Assembly (NCBI GenBank): GCA_017457155.1
Contig: JAFTHZ010000015.1
Coordinates: 62,001-126,000 of the forward strand
Source: Ruminococcus sp.
GTDB taxonomy: Bacteria; Bacillota; Clostridia; Oscillospirales; Acutalibacteraceae
Length of the DNA: 64,000 nucleotides
Direction: 5' to 3'
The stretch's first letter is position 1. Each line of letters begins with the position of its first letter. Made by a program: the position numbers and the translations under genes. Below the pieces are notes generated by a model. That model was not told the origin of the DNA. It made no database searches and saw nothing but the letters and a program-made list of their open reading frames with translations. Below, piece after piece: positions 44,997-53,866 of this stretch.

Positions 44997-45004
44997 CTTT
45001 CTGC

Positions 45005-45907
45005 TTATTCAGGGAGGGAAATGTCTGTAATAGTGACTCCGCTCTTCACAGGTTCAGTCACATACACATCCGTGTACGTCTCACGGAGAATGGACGCGCA
45101 CTTTTCTGCAGCGGAGGCAGTCAGAAACAGTCCGAACACCGCAGAACCCGAACCGCTCATAGCAGCCCCTCTTGCTTTGTTGTTATACATAATTTTCTTT
45201 ATGGAAGTGATTTCATCAAGAGCAAGCACTTCCTCAAAATCATTATGAAGATAGTCGGACACGTTGCGGATGCTTCCACTTGAAAGTGACTGAAGACACA
45301 GGTCAGTATATGAAAAATCAATCCCCTGACGCTCATCTGCCAGAGCATAGGCTTTGGCGGTGGAGATTGAAATCTCGGGCTTGCATATAAGCACGTAGCA
45401 TTTGGGAAGAGATCTGACCTTCCTGAGGGTTGTGCCCGTACCTGTGGCGTGACGGGTGCCGCCCAATATACAGAAAGGCACATCGGCTCCTACCTTCTCG
45501 CCTATCTGACAAAGCTCTTTCTCGCTCAGACGGCAATCATATATACGGTTAAGGATAACTATAACAGCAGCGCCATCCGCACTTCCTCCTGCAAGCCCTG
45601 CACCAAAGGGAATGGATTTTTTGATGTCTATCCTCACCTGGCCATGTGAAAGGTCTGTATACCTGAAGAAAGCCACTGCCGCCTTGTGGGCAATGTTGGT
45701 ATGGTCGCAAGGAACACCCTCTTTGTCACAGGTGATTATGATGTCACCATCTGTATCACAGGACCCGGGGTCTGCCTCAACCGTAACCCGCTCATACAGG
45801 GACACTGCCTGCATCAGCATAGATACATCGTGGTATCCGTCAGGTCTGCGCGAGAGGATATCCAGGGTGAGGTTTATCTTTGCAGGTGCCAATGCTTCTA
45901 CTCGCAT
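45005..45907 (-). CDS. ispE: 4-diphosphocytidyl-2-C-methyl-D-erythritol kinase
   Basis: 300 aa GHMP kinase: PAKINLTLDILSRRPDGYH at the N-terminus, IPFGAGLAGGSADGAAV (ATP loop) and MSGSGSAVFG near the C-terminus. It phosphorylates CDP-ME in the non-mevalonate isoprenoid pathway, which feeds undecaprenyl carriers. AGAGGAGC precedes the ATG. It follows the aminotransferase by 1 bp. Confidence 0.95.
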   Translation of the reverse strand: MRVEALAPAKINLTLDILSRRPDGYHDVSMLMQAVSLYERVTVEADPGSCDTDGDIIITCDKEGVPCDHTNIAHKAAVAFFRYTDLSHGQVRIDIKKSIPFGAGLAGGSADGAAVIVILNRIYDCRLSEKELCQIGEKVGADVPFCILGGTRHATGTGTTLRKVRSLPKCYVLICKPEISISTAKAYALADERQGIDFSYTDLCLQSLSSGSIRNVSDYLHNDFEEVLALDEITSIKKIMYNNKARGAAMSGSGSAVFGLFLTASAAEKCASILRETYTDVYVTEPVKSGVTITDISLPE

Positions 45908-45908
45908 A

Positions 45909-47072
45909 TTAAAGCTCCTCTAAAAATTCTTTTATTCTGCTGACTGCTTCGTTGAGATGCTTGAGAGAATATGAATAGGATACTCTCACAAAGCCCTCTC
46001 CACACTCGCCGAATGCGTTGCCGGGTACAATAGCGACCTTCTTGCTGTTGAGAAGTCTTGTGCAGAACTCCTCAGAGGAAAGGCCTGTTGACTTGATGCA
46101 TGGGAACGCATAAAAAGCTCCGTTAGGCTCAAAACATGTGAGGCCCATAGAGTTGAAGCTGCCCACCACGAATCTGCGGCGCATCTCATACTCAGAGCGC
46201 ATCTTCTCAATGTCCTTGTCGCCGTTTCTGAGCGCTTCGATAGCAGCATACTGAGAAACTGTGGGAGATGACATGATTCCGTACTGATGGAGCTTGGTCA
46301 TCATGGCAAGTATCTCAGAGGGACCGAGAGCATATCCAAGCCTCCAGCCTGTCATGGCAAAAGCCTTGGAGAAGCCGTTGATAACAACTGTACGCTCACG
46401 CATACCCTCAAGGGATGCAATAGAAACATGGCTGCCGTTATATGTAAGCTCGCTGTAGATCTCGTCGGAAATCACAAGCAGGTCATGACGAATAATAACC
46501 TCTGAAAGAGCCTCCAGGTCGGCCTTGCGCATAACTGCACCTGTGGGGTTGTTGGGATATGAGAGGATAAGAAGCTTGGTTTTGTCAGTAATGGAAGCTT
46601 CCAGCTCCTGAGGTGTCAGTCGGAAAGAGTTCTCTTCCTTAGTATTGATAATTACAGGAACAGCTCCGCTCATCAGAGTCAGGGGCTCATAGCACACAAA
46701 AGAAGGCTGATGAATGAGCACCTCGTCTCCGGGATTCACCATACAACGAATGGCAACATCAAGTGCCTCGCTGCCACCAACTGTGACAAGCACCTCTGTG
46801 TCGGGGTCATATTGCAGGTCGTACTTTCTGGATGCAAAGCCTGAGATCTCTCTGCGCAGCTTGTCAAATCCGCGGTTGGGAGAATACCAGGTTTTGCCAC
46901 CCTCCAGAGAATCAATACCCGCCTTGCGGATATGCCAGGGGGTCTTGAAATCAGGCTCTCCGATAGACAGAGAGATGACATCATCCATCTCTGCCACAAT
47001 ATCGAAGAAGCGTCTGATGCCTGAGGGCTTTACGTCCTGAATTGTTTTATTCAGATAATTTTTATATTCCAT
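45909..47072 (-). CDS. Class I/II aminotransferase
   Basis: 387 aa PLP enzyme. Substrate-binding ISLSIGEPDFKTPWHI, NNPTGAV, the SDEIYSEL region and the PLP lysine in GFSKAFAMTGWRLGYA. These features match the aspartate/aromatic/alanine aminotransferase group (PatA-like). Substrate cannot be read from the sequence. The start ATG 47072 overlaps the stop of the upstream Lrp-type regulator (TGATG), which points to regulation by that protein and an amino acid substrate. A longer GTG start at 47087 is less likely. Confidence 0.9.
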   Translation of the reverse strand: MEYKNYLNKTIQDVKPSGIRRFFDIVAEMDDVISLSIGEPDFKTPWHIRKAGIDSLEGGKTWYSPNRGFDKLRREISGFASRKYDLQYDPDTEVLVTVGGSEALDVAIRCMVNPGDEVLIHQPSFVCYEPLTLMSGAVPVIINTKEENSFRLTPQELEASITDKTKLLILSYPNNPTGAVMRKADLEALSEVIIRHDLLVISDEIYSELTYNGSHVSIASLEGMRERTVVINGFSKAFAMTGWRLGYALGPSEILAMMTKLHQYGIMSSPTVSQYAAIEALRNGDKDIEKMRSEYEMRRRFVVGSFNSMGLTCFEPNGAFYAFPCIKSTGLSSEEFCTRLLNSKKVAIVPGNAFGECGEGFVRVSYSYSLKHLNEAVSRIKEFLEEL

Positions 47073-47548
47073 CAGAACTGCATACACCTTTCATCTTTTG
47101 CACTGTCAGAGAGGATAACTCCATCGTCCTTGTATCTCTTGAGAATAAAATGAGTTGCTGTGCTGAGAATACCATCCAGAGTAGACAGTTTTCTTGCAAC
47201 AAAGGAGGATACATCCTGAATTGTGTCACCCTTGACAGTAACACCCAAGTCATATGTACCTGCCATCAGATGAAGAGAGGATACCTCTTCAAAGTTCATG
47301 ATCCGCTCAGCAATCTCGTCAAAACCGGTCTGACGCTGAGGAGTGACCTTCAGCTCAATATAGGCAGTAACTCCGCTGTCCTGAACAACCTCCCAGTTGA
47401 TGGCTGCCTGATAACCACGGATGATACCCTGTTTCTCGTAATCTTTGATACGTTTTTTAACGCTTGCCTCGTCCTCACCCAGAAGCATGGAGAGCTCGGA
47501 TGTGGTGTAAGCGGAATTCTCGGAGAGAAGTCTGAGAAGTTTGTCCAT
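47072..47548 (-). CDS. Lrp/AsnC-family regulator
   Basis: 158 aa. N-terminal HTH (about 5-50; YTTSELSMLLGEDEASVKKR) and C-terminal RAM ligand domain (about 65-145; AYIELKVTPQ, MAGTYDLGVTVKG). Lrp-type proteins sense amino acids. It is coupled to the aminotransferase gene through TGATG. GGAGATAAT precedes the ATG. The gap to the upstream gene is 32 bp. Confidence 0.9.
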   Translation of the reverse strand: MDKLLRLLSENSAYTTSELSMLLGEDEASVKKRIKDYEKQGIIRGYQAAINWEVVQDSGVTAYIELKVTPQRQTGFDEIAERIMNFEEVSSLHLMAGTYDLGVTVKGDTIQDVSSFVARKLSTLDGILSTATHFILKRYKDDGVILSDSAKDERCMQF

Positions 47549-47580
47549 AATATTATCTCCTTACTATAAAACTAATTTAT

Positions 47581-48069
47581 CTACACAGTAGCCGCCAGCG
47601 CGGCATCAGCATAATTCAGAACGTCAGCACAGACAGCGGCAGCGATTGCAAACAGCTCTCTGTGTTCCTTAAAAATATTAAGCTCATAGGAGCCTGTAGC
47701 CAGATATCGGTCTGCAGACTGATACAGCACGGGAGTGTTGTCAGCGTCAAAAATCTCAAAAGAACGCCTGTCAGTGCTTCGGCACAGCACCCAACTTATG
47801 CCGTGAAAGTGAAATTCCGTACGGGTGCGGACATGGGTGGCTGTCATAGAAAACCGCTCATGTCCATCGCTGATGCTGAAGGCATAGAAAACATGGAAGG
47901 GAGCCACTCGGATAATCACAAGAGGATTGTCGTTCATATCCAAAATCGCCATTCTGTCTACTGAAGAGGAACGCCTTCCGCATATTCTGTATTTCTCTCT
48001 GCCATTTTCATCATATACAACAAATCTGGAACTGTCGCAGGAATTGTCCCGTCTGAGAAAAAGCTTCAA
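47581..48069 (-). CDS. LURP-one/Tubby-like domain protein
   Basis: 162 aa, no signal peptide. FVVYDENGREKYRI, MAILDMNDNPLVIIR and FEIFDADNTPVLYQ recur as beta-strand pairs, and the C-terminal helix is AIAAAVCADVLNYADAAL, a pattern of LURP-one-related/Tubby C-terminal-like proteins. The bacterial role is unknown. Upstream of lrp on the same strand; possibly part of the same unit. Confidence in the family is moderate. Confidence 0.6.
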   Translation of the reverse strand: MKLFLRRDNSCDSSRFVVYDENGREKYRICGRRSSSVDRMAILDMNDNPLVIIRVAPFHVFYAFSISDGHERFSMTATHVRTRTEFHFHGISWVLCRSTDRRSFEIFDADNTPVLYQSADRYLATGSYELNIFKEHRELFAIAAAVCADVLNYADAALAATV

Positions 48070-48163
48070 ATAATCACCATCTTATCATTAAATGACAGAG
48101 GAATCTGTCTGTTTGGTAATTAGTATGCATCAAAATCTTAAAAGAATTATGAAACACATAGTA

Positions 48164-49600
48164 TTAAATAAGCTTTTTATGAATTTCCTTGCCAAATATC
48201 TGATATGAGCCACGACGTCTGTATCCGAAATCTTTTGCATAACACATAGTGTAGCCGACTACAAGCCAGAAGCTGATGACAAGATAACTCATATCAAAGA
48301 GGATCGTCTTCTCGATAAGGGAATAACAGAAATAAGAACCAATAAAAGCCAGCAGACAAGGATAAACGCTGTACTGCATTATATGTCGCTGAACGTACCA
48401 TACAGGTAGTATGACCCGTAGGTACTTGATAAGAAAGGTCATAAACAATATAAATCCGATAATACCTGCTGTAACAAGAATTGTCAGGTATCCGTTATGA
48501 AGGTCCGTGTAACCTATGAGGAAAAGTCCCTCATAGTTACCGTAGAGTCCGACCCTTCCGCTGACTTCTACGATACTATCATAGAGATTGCCCTTGCCGA
48601 TACCAAATATGGGATGGAGCTTGAACACCTCCACACCTGACTCCCAAAGAAACCAACGACTGGTAAAACCTGAGTCCTTGCTGGGAACAAAGAACATATC
48701 GGCGCTAAGCTTGTCAACCTCTGATTCACTGATACCTGTCTCGCTAAAGAATGCGGCAACACCAATTCGACAGAAGACCCGGACAAACATCATAATGCTA
48801 AGCACAAGAAGTCCCATAGCAACAAGAGTGAAAAAACGAATCAGCATGCGCTTAGGAGTAAGGTCCTCTACGGGTGAGAGGAACTTCATAAGAACTATAA
48901 GAGCCGCATAAACAACAAGCATCAAAAGGCTTCCGTTGCTGTCACAAAGGAGCAAAGCCACACAGTTGCACAGAACACAGCTGACAAGCCATATACGGCT
49001 TACACGCTTCTGGCCTGAATTTACGATAAAATTGGGTTTTGTAAGCATATGACAGAAGATAATTGCCAAAGCAGAAACATAACCCTGATAGTTGGGATTG
49101 ATGTAAAATCCTTTGAACACATTCTCTGTGTAGTACATATAATCATCAAACTGTCCCTTGGTAAAGAGCATCAGAACAAGTCCAATGAAGGTAAACAAAG
49201 TGCCAAGATAGACAGAAAGCCTTGCAATAAGGTAAAGCTCCCATCTGAAATCGATGCCTTCCTCCGTATGCATACCATAGAACACAAAGAAGCATATAAC
49301 ACTATGAAGCAGCATAAAGAGATTATAGAGGAAAGTATTTACATCAGAATTAATATTGATGATTGTAGTAATGGCAAATGAAACCAAAAAGGCCATAAGC
49401 CATAATCCAAGATACATCTTTGTGTGAATCTTCTCCTTGACTATCTTATACACTGTCAGGGCAAGGCCCCAGATAAACAGCACCACAAGGATAGCTACTG
49501 CGGGAACAACCGCGTACATCACAGTACAAAAAAACACGCAAAGCAAGTATGAAACCCTGAACAACGAGGTATCAAGGAAAAGAGATCTGAGCTTTTGCAT
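48164..49600 (-). CDS. O-antigen ligase/polymerase-like membrane protein (Wzy-C type)
   Basis: 478 aa with about eleven hydrophobic helices. A large extracytoplasmic loop (about 295-370) has FTSRWFLWESGVEVFKLHPIFGIGKG and later DLHNGYL, written in parts: the WESGV...PIFGIGKG and LHNGYL motifs typify PF04932. It probably polymerises or ligates a lipid-linked polysaccharide. Behind it lies an initiating sugar transferase (21-bp gap), so the two act together. No flippase or glycosyltransferases are adjacent. Confidence 0.82.
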   Translation of the reverse strand: MQKLRSLFLDTSLFRVSYLLCVFFCTVMYAVVPAVAILVVLFIWGLALTVYKIVKEKIHTKMYLGLWLMAFLVSFAITTIININSDVNTFLYNLFMLLHSVICFFVFYGMHTEEGIDFRWELYLIARLSVYLGTLFTFIGLVLMLFTKGQFDDYMYYTENVFKGFYINPNYQGYVSALAIIFCHMLTKPNFIVNSGQKRVSRIWLVSCVLCNCVALLLCDSNGSLLMLVVYAALIVLMKFLSPVEDLTPKRMLIRFFTLVAMGLLVLSIMMFVRVFCRIGVAAFFSETGISESEVDKLSADMFFVPSKDSGFTSRWFLWESGVEVFKLHPIFGIGKGNLYDSIVEVSGRVGLYGNYEGLFLIGYTDLHNGYLTILVTAGIIGFILFMTFLIKYLRVILPVWYVQRHIMQYSVYPCLLAFIGSYFCYSLIEKTILFDMSYLVISFWLVVGYTMCYAKDFGYRRRGSYQIFGKEIHKKLI

Positions 49601-49621
49601 AATAAATCCTCTTGTAAGAGA

Positions 49622-50308
49622 TTATTTTAATACTTCGACAATTGTTTTGAAAATAAGATACATATCACGCCTGAATCCGAATCGTGAGATGTACTTAAGG
49701 TTATACTCCATCTTCTGCGGAAGGATAACGTTGATGTACTGAGCATCTATATCCTCACACCCCTCCAGAAGCTGTGCCTCATCCTTGAACATAATACTGG
49801 CAAGAGAGGTAACACCAGCAGGCATCAGAAGTGTGGCCATCATCGAAGGAGTGTATGCCTCAACGTACTTAGGCACCTCAGGCCTGGTGCCTACAATGCT
49901 CATCTTACCTGACAATACATGAAAAATCTGAGGGAGCTCATCCAGACGGTACTTGCGCAGTATCCCGCCTATTTTTGTGACACGGCTGTCCCCCGCCTTG
50001 GTTACAAGCTCTCCGATTTTATCGGCGTCTGTACACATGGTGCGGAACTTCCAGATTCTGAACTGTCTGCCGTAGGTCGTGACTCTGACCTGCTTGTAAA
50101 TGACAGGTCCCTTGGAGGTAACCTTGACCAGCAGAGCGATAACAAGCATAGGAAGAGCAAGAATAACAATGAGCAACAAAGAAGCTATGATATCTATCAC
50201 ACGCTTCCAAAACAGGCTCCACTGCTTTTTCTTCAGTATATCATAATATGGTCTGACCGCCTCTGTGCGAAGCTCCGAAGGCAAATCAGAAAAAGATTTC
50301 ATTATCAT
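49622..50308 (-). CDS. Polyisoprenyl-phosphate sugar transferase (initiating)
   Basis: 228 aa. One N-terminal membrane hairpin (about 30-55), then the catalytic core: KVTSKGPVIYKQVRV, WKFRTMCTDAD, LRKYRLDELPQ and GTRPEVPKYV. This is the PglC/WbaP C-terminal type, which transfers a sugar-phosphate to undecaprenyl-phosphate. The ATG at 50308 has GAGG 6 nt upstream. First gene of a two-gene unit with the O-antigen ligase-like protein. The sugar could be GlcNAc- or FucNAc-related, which is inference. Confidence 0.88.
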   Translation of the reverse strand: MIMKSFSDLPSELRTEAVRPYYDILKKKQWSLFWKRVIDIIASLLLIVILALPMLVIALLVKVTSKGPVIYKQVRVTTYGRQFRIWKFRTMCTDADKIGELVTKAGDSRVTKIGGILRKYRLDELPQIFHVLSGKMSIVGTRPEVPKYVEAYTPSMMATLLMPAGVTSLASIMFKDEAQLLEGCEDIDAQYINVILPQKMEYNLKYISRFGFRRDMYLIFKTIVEVLK

Positions 50309-50480
50309 AATCAACCTCAGAATTATTTTTTTGAGATATATTCTTTTATATTATACTATTAATATTAAAATTTTTCAACTATTTAGCTAAAATATATGGA
50401 CTCGACAGAATTCTGTTATTTCAGGAGTAGATAGGATGTAGAATAAAATTCAGTTAACAATATTTTTATATGGCATATAC

Positions 50481-50509
50481 TTGACTAAATGTTGTGTTAT
50501 GGGTAAAAT
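50481..50509 (+). promoter_or_regulatory. sigma-A-type promoter of the DUF1292 gene
   Basis: TTGACT, 17 bp, TAAAAT, 32 bp before the ATG at 50541. Confidence 0.7.
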
Positions 50510-50540
50510 ACTTTTTAGAGAAACAATTAGGAGTGATTAT

Positions 50541-50828
50541 ATGAGCAACGAATACTCACCCGATCTTGTAACACTGGTTGACGAGGATAACGTTGAGCAC
50601 AACTTCGAGATACTTGATACTATTGAATTTGACGGAAAAGAGTACTACGCTCTATACCCTGTATTTGACAACGCGGAGGACAGACTCAGCGACAGCGGCG
50701 AATACTACATTATGGAGGCTCTGGACTCAGAAGAAGGCTGGGAGCTCAGCGAGGTTGACGATGATGACCTGATTGACAAGCTTGCCGCTATCTTTGAGGA
50801 AAGATTCGAGGAAAACTACGGAGAATGA
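50541..50828 (+). CDS. DUF1292 family protein
   Basis: 95 aa, very acidic. LVTLVDEDNVEHNFEILDTIEFDGKEYYAL is the family core (two parts: TLVDEDNVEHNFEIL and EFDGKEYYALYPV). DUF1292 proteins are common in Firmicutes, often near ruvX or mltG; function unknown. The ATG at 50541 has AGGAG 8 nt upstream; the longer frame starting at 50481 lies in the promoter. The 6S-like RNA follows within 26 bp. Confidence 0.85.
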   Translation: MSNEYSPDLVTLVDEDNVEHNFEILDTIEFDGKEYYALYPVFDNAEDRLSDSGEYYIMEALDSEEGWELSEVDDDDLIDKLAAIFEERFEENYGE

Positions 50829-50854
50829 TCCTCCATCAATATTTGAATAACCAT

Positions 50855-51034
50855 CCTGCCTGATGCGCGAATGGGGCTAAAATAACCCTACAACCTTTAA
50901 ATCGGGAGCTTTGCTCCGATAGTGGCGTGCAGACCTCCCCTATACGGGACGAAGGGAGCCAAAAGCTATCGGGAGGGCACCCACCTGCTTTTTTTAGTAG
51001 CAGGTTATATTATAGCCACATACGATCAGGCGGG
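50855..51034 (+). ncRNA. ssrS: 6S-like RNA (SsrS)
   Basis: A 180-nt intergenic segment closed by a 10-bp stem: CCTGCCTGAT (50855-50864) with ATCAGGCGGG (51025-51034). Inside are a hairpin around ATCGGAGCAAAGCTCC-type pairs (50913-50932), a long apical region with CCTCCCC and GGGAGGG, and a CCTGC...GCAGG hairpin. The CGTGCA...CCTCCCC and GACGAAGGGAGCC blocks resemble what I remember of firmicute 6S RNA, which mimics an open promoter and binds sigma-A RNA polymerase. A short T-run (TCTTTTTT) follows. No promoter was found, so it may be processed from the DUF1292 transcript. Another structured RNA is possible. Confidence 0.7.
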
Positions 51035-51087
51035 AGTCTTTTTTATATTACAACCCGTATGATACGGTTTAACAGGAGAATACATAA

Positions 51088-52050
51088 ATGAAGATTTCTG
51101 TACTTGGCTGCGGAAGATGGGGCAGCTGTATTGCGTGGTATCTGGACAAGACAGGACACGAGGTGCTCTCCTCGGGTCTTGAAAATGCACCTGAATTTAT
51201 CACACTGAAAGAAACAAGAAAGAACGACTACCTGGAGTTTCCCCAGAGCATAGAGCTCAGTTCTGACCTGGAATATGCAGTAAACAGAGCCGAGGTAATA
51301 ATTATCTCCATATCCGCTCAGCATCTCCGTGAATATATGGCTGACATCTCCAAATACAATTTGGACGGCAAGATCATCGTCCTGTGTATGAAGGGTGTAG
51401 AGGTTACCACAGGAGCCAGACTCAGTGAGGTTGTGGGAGATTTTGTGGACGAAGAAAAAACACCCATAGCAGTATGGGTCGGTCCCGGCCATCCTCAGGA
51501 TTTTGTCAAGGGTATTCCCAACTGTATGGTTATCGACAGTAAGAACGAAGAGGTAAAGAACTTGCTTTGCAGGGAGCTTTCCAGCTCACTCATCAGAATG
51601 TACATCGGTAACGACTTCCTCGGAAGCGAGATCGGCGCTGCTGCAAAGAATGTTGTCGGCATTGTTGCAGGTATGCTGGACGGTATGAACTATCAATCTA
51701 TGAAGGGTGCGCTCATGGCAAGAGGCACAAGAGAAATATCCAGACTTATCGAAGCCATGGGTGGCAATCCCCTGTCTTCATATGGTCTGTGTCACCTGGG
51801 AGACTATGAGGCAACACTCTTCTCCAAATGGAGCCACAACAGAATGTATGGAGAAAAATTCGTACAGGGTGACAAGTTCGACAAGCTTGCAGAGGGTGTT
51901 ATGACCACAAAAGCTCTGAAGAAACTGGCCGACAAATACAATGTGGATATGCCCATTGTATCCAATCTCTATGAGATGCTCTTTGAAGGCAAGTCCTTTG
52001 ACAAAGCACTGGAAGATCTTTTCGGAAGATCAGTCAAGCAGGAATTCTAA
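51088..52050 (+). CDS. gpsA: NAD(P)-dependent glycerol-3-phosphate dehydrogenase
   Basis: 320 aa. Rossmann motif VLGCGRWGSCIAWYL at the N-terminus (usual GAGSWGTA), then VWVGPGHPQDF and GSEIGAAAKNVVGIVAG with the catalytic Lys. It makes sn-glycerol-3-P for phospholipid synthesis. The first glycine-rich loop differs from the consensus but keeps G-x-G-x-x-G. The sequence ISAQHLREYM agrees with a GpsA-like branch. AGGAGAA precedes the ATG. Separated from the 6S-like RNA by 53 bp. Confidence 0.88.
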   Translation: MKISVLGCGRWGSCIAWYLDKTGHEVLSSGLENAPEFITLKETRKNDYLEFPQSIELSSDLEYAVNRAEVIIISISAQHLREYMADISKYNLDGKIIVLCMKGVEVTTGARLSEVVGDFVDEEKTPIAVWVGPGHPQDFVKGIPNCMVIDSKNEEVKNLLCRELSSSLIRMYIGNDFLGSEIGAAAKNVVGIVAGMLDGMNYQSMKGALMARGTREISRLIEAMGGNPLSSYGLCHLGDYEATLFSKWSHNRMYGEKFVQGDKFDKLAEGVMTTKALKKLADKYNVDMPIVSNLYEMLFEGKSFDKALEDLFGRSVKQEF

Positions 52051-52064
52051 ACATAAAACAAATC

Positions 52065-52106
52065 AAAAAACAGCCGGGAATTTCACTTCCCGGCTGTTTT
52101 GTTTTT
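52065..52106. terminator. bidirectional terminator between gpsA and the kinase gene
   Basis: AAAACAGCCGGGAA and TTCCCGGCTGTTTT form a 14-bp stem with a T-run on both strands. Confidence 0.9.
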
Positions 52107-52827
52107 ATAAGGCATCGCACAAATCCTTAACGGACTGATAACGTTCATCAGGAGAAATAGCTGTGCATTTCTTAATTACACGTCCAAGCTGTCCCGAAGG
52201 AATGATCTCGCAGGGATGATTACCTGTGATCATTACATTTAGAAGAATCCCCATAGAGTATATATCTGCCCGTGCATCAGAGCGAGCTGTACTGATAAGT
52301 TCGGGAGACACATAGCCTACGGTTCCCATGATCTCGGTGTCCTTTTTCTCGGGAGTGATATATCTGGAGGCATTAAAATCCAGAAGCACTACCCTGCCGT
52401 TTTTTGTAACAACAATATTCTCCGGTTTTATATCCCTATGAACAATGTTATTACTGTGAAGGAAATCGAGGGCGTTGCAGACTCCCCTCAATACAACTTT
52501 AGCACCTCTGACGCTATACCTGCCTGTTTCCATAACCTGAGCAATGGTCAGACCTTCGATGTATTCTTCCAGCACAATCTGACCATCCTTAAGATTTATG
52601 GTGTCATAAATCTCAGGCAGGTTGGGACATCTGTAGCCTGAGAGAAACTCATATATACCCGAATGCTCAGAAAGCTGATGCAAAACCATATCTCTGCCCA
52701 GGGTATTGTGTCTGAGCCTGAGGGTCTTGCAATTATTCTTATCGGAGAGTACACAGATAAGCTTATAGTTCTGAAATACTATTTTTAAATAGTCCTCACA
52801 AGTCATATCATACTTATCCATACTCAT
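52105..52827 (-). CDS. Ser/Thr protein kinase-like protein lacking the beta-3 lysine
   Basis: 240 aa kinase domain without other domains. The C-lobe is complete: IVHRDIKPENIVV (Asp132), LLDFNASRY (Asp150 with DFN), GTVGYVSPE and DIYSMGILL. The N-lobe is degenerate: the glycine loop reads LSDKNNCKTL and the ATP-binding lysine of VAIK/VLK is His50 (DMVLHQLS, codon CAT). It may be a pseudokinase or use another lysine. The start ATG 52827 overlaps the stop of the LRR protein gene (ATGA); ATG 52821 is possible. Third gene of the cassette. Confidence 0.85.
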   Translation of the reverse strand: MSMDKYDMTCEDYLKIVFQNYKLICVLSDKNNCKTLRLRHNTLGRDMVLHQLSEHSGIYEFLSGYRCPNLPEIYDTINLKDGQIVLEEYIEGLTIAQVMETGRYSVRGAKVVLRGVCNALDFLHSNNIVHRDIKPENIVVTKNGRVVLLDFNASRYITPEKKDTEIMGTVGYVSPELISTARSDARADIYSMGILLNVMITGNHPCEIIPSGQLGRVIKKCTAISPDERYQSVKDLCDAL

Positions 52828-53858
52828 ACCCCGCCATTCCAGTTTTTATATACAGCACCATAATAGGATGCAGAGTTTCTGTAGTATCGCAGATTACGAT
52901 CACTACAATCATATGCGCAATGAATAGTGAGGGTACCTGACCTTTGGGATGGGTCAACAAAAGCAGTGGTCTCTGTATATATACTTTTGCCACAGAAATA
53001 TATATCCGTCAGGTTTGTACAATTATAGAATGCGTTTCCCCATATAGTCTTCACAGTTGATGGAACGATCACAGACTTCACAGTACTTGATACACCGCTG
53101 GCCGAAAAGCTCAGGGGCATAATGGCAATAACTGTTTTTCCGTCAATCTGAGAGGGAATCACATACCCTCCATCAGATGAGGTACCATTGACACCTGTGA
53201 TTACGATCTCATCTGACGAAAACGGATAATTCGCACTGAAATCGTCTCCACGCTGAGCCTGTCTGTATGTATAGGAAACATTGCTCGCAGAGGGTTTTTC
53301 CTCTGTCTGAGGGGAATCCTGCTGTATATTCTCCTGAGGTTTTGTGGTAATTGCAGGTGTCTGGGAAGAGTTCTGGGAAGAGTTCTGAGAAGAGTTCTGG
53401 GAAGAGTTCTGGGGAGTATCAGCCTGAGGCACTTTGTTCTCCTGCTGCGGATTCACGGTCGCACCTTCTGTGACCTCGGGGTTATTGTGAGCATTGAAGT
53501 CTGCCTGCGAATCGGCACTCCCGATCAGAGATGACTCGGGGTCGTATATGGTTATATCCTTGTCAAGAGAATCATCCGATATATGTGTATCTGAAACAAC
53601 ATTTGATACTATAGTCTCATCCTGAGTAGCAGAAGCGGAATCAGGTGCACTGCCTGTGCAAGATAAACGAAGTAGGAGAAAAACACCTAAAACAAGGAGT
53701 AAAATCAAAAGCACCGCAGCAGACAGGATAACAGGAAAACGCCTTTTGCCTTTGCTGATATCAGGAACATTCTTTTTTTCCTCAAGAGAGCTCATACAGT
53801 AAAGGCAAAACACCGCATTATCCTCTATCTGTGCTTTGCAAAAGGGACATTTCTTCAT
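52824..53858 (-). CDS. Zinc-ribbon, single-TM, leucine-rich-repeat protein
   Basis: 344 aa. An N-terminal zinc ribbon (CPFC 4-7, CLYC 18-21), a basic stretch, one membrane helix (about 42-66), a Ser/Thr/Gln/Asn-rich linker with four SQNS units, and a BspA-type LRR_5 region (about 220-300; VIPSTVKTIWGNAFYNCTNL). Topology predicts a cytosolic ribbon and an outside repeat domain, so it could be a sensor or adhesin linked to the kinase. AGGTGAAAAT precedes the ATG, and only 8 bp separate it from the HTH gene. Function unknown. Confidence 0.75.
   Translation of the reverse strand: MKKCPFCKAQIEDNAVFCLYCMSSLEEKKNVPDISKGKRRFPVILSAAVLLILLLVLGVFLLLRLSCTGSAPDSASATQDETIVSNVVSDTHISDDSLDKDITIYDPESSLIGSADSQADFNAHNNPEVTEGATVNPQQENKVPQADTPQNSSQNSSQNSSQNSSQTPAITTKPQENIQQDSPQTEEKPSASNVSYTYRQAQRGDDFSANYPFSSDEIVITGVNGTSSDGGYVIPSQIDGKTVIAIMPLSFSASGVSSTVKSVIVPSTVKTIWGNAFYNCTNLTDIYFCGKSIYTETTAFVDPSQRSGTLTIHCAYDCSDRNLRYYRNSASYYGAVYKNWNGGV
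53362..53412. repeat. 12-bp tandem repeat in the LRR gene linker
   Basis: GGGAAGAGTTCT repeats about four times with one variant (GAGAAGAGTTCT). It codes for SQNS units in the linker. Confidence 0.85.
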
Positions 53859-53866
53859 ATTTTCAC

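Noticed and set aside
48070-48163. Terminator between the O-antigen ligase and LURP-one-like genes
   Set aside because: Only a short ACAGA/TCTGT pairing, without a T-run.
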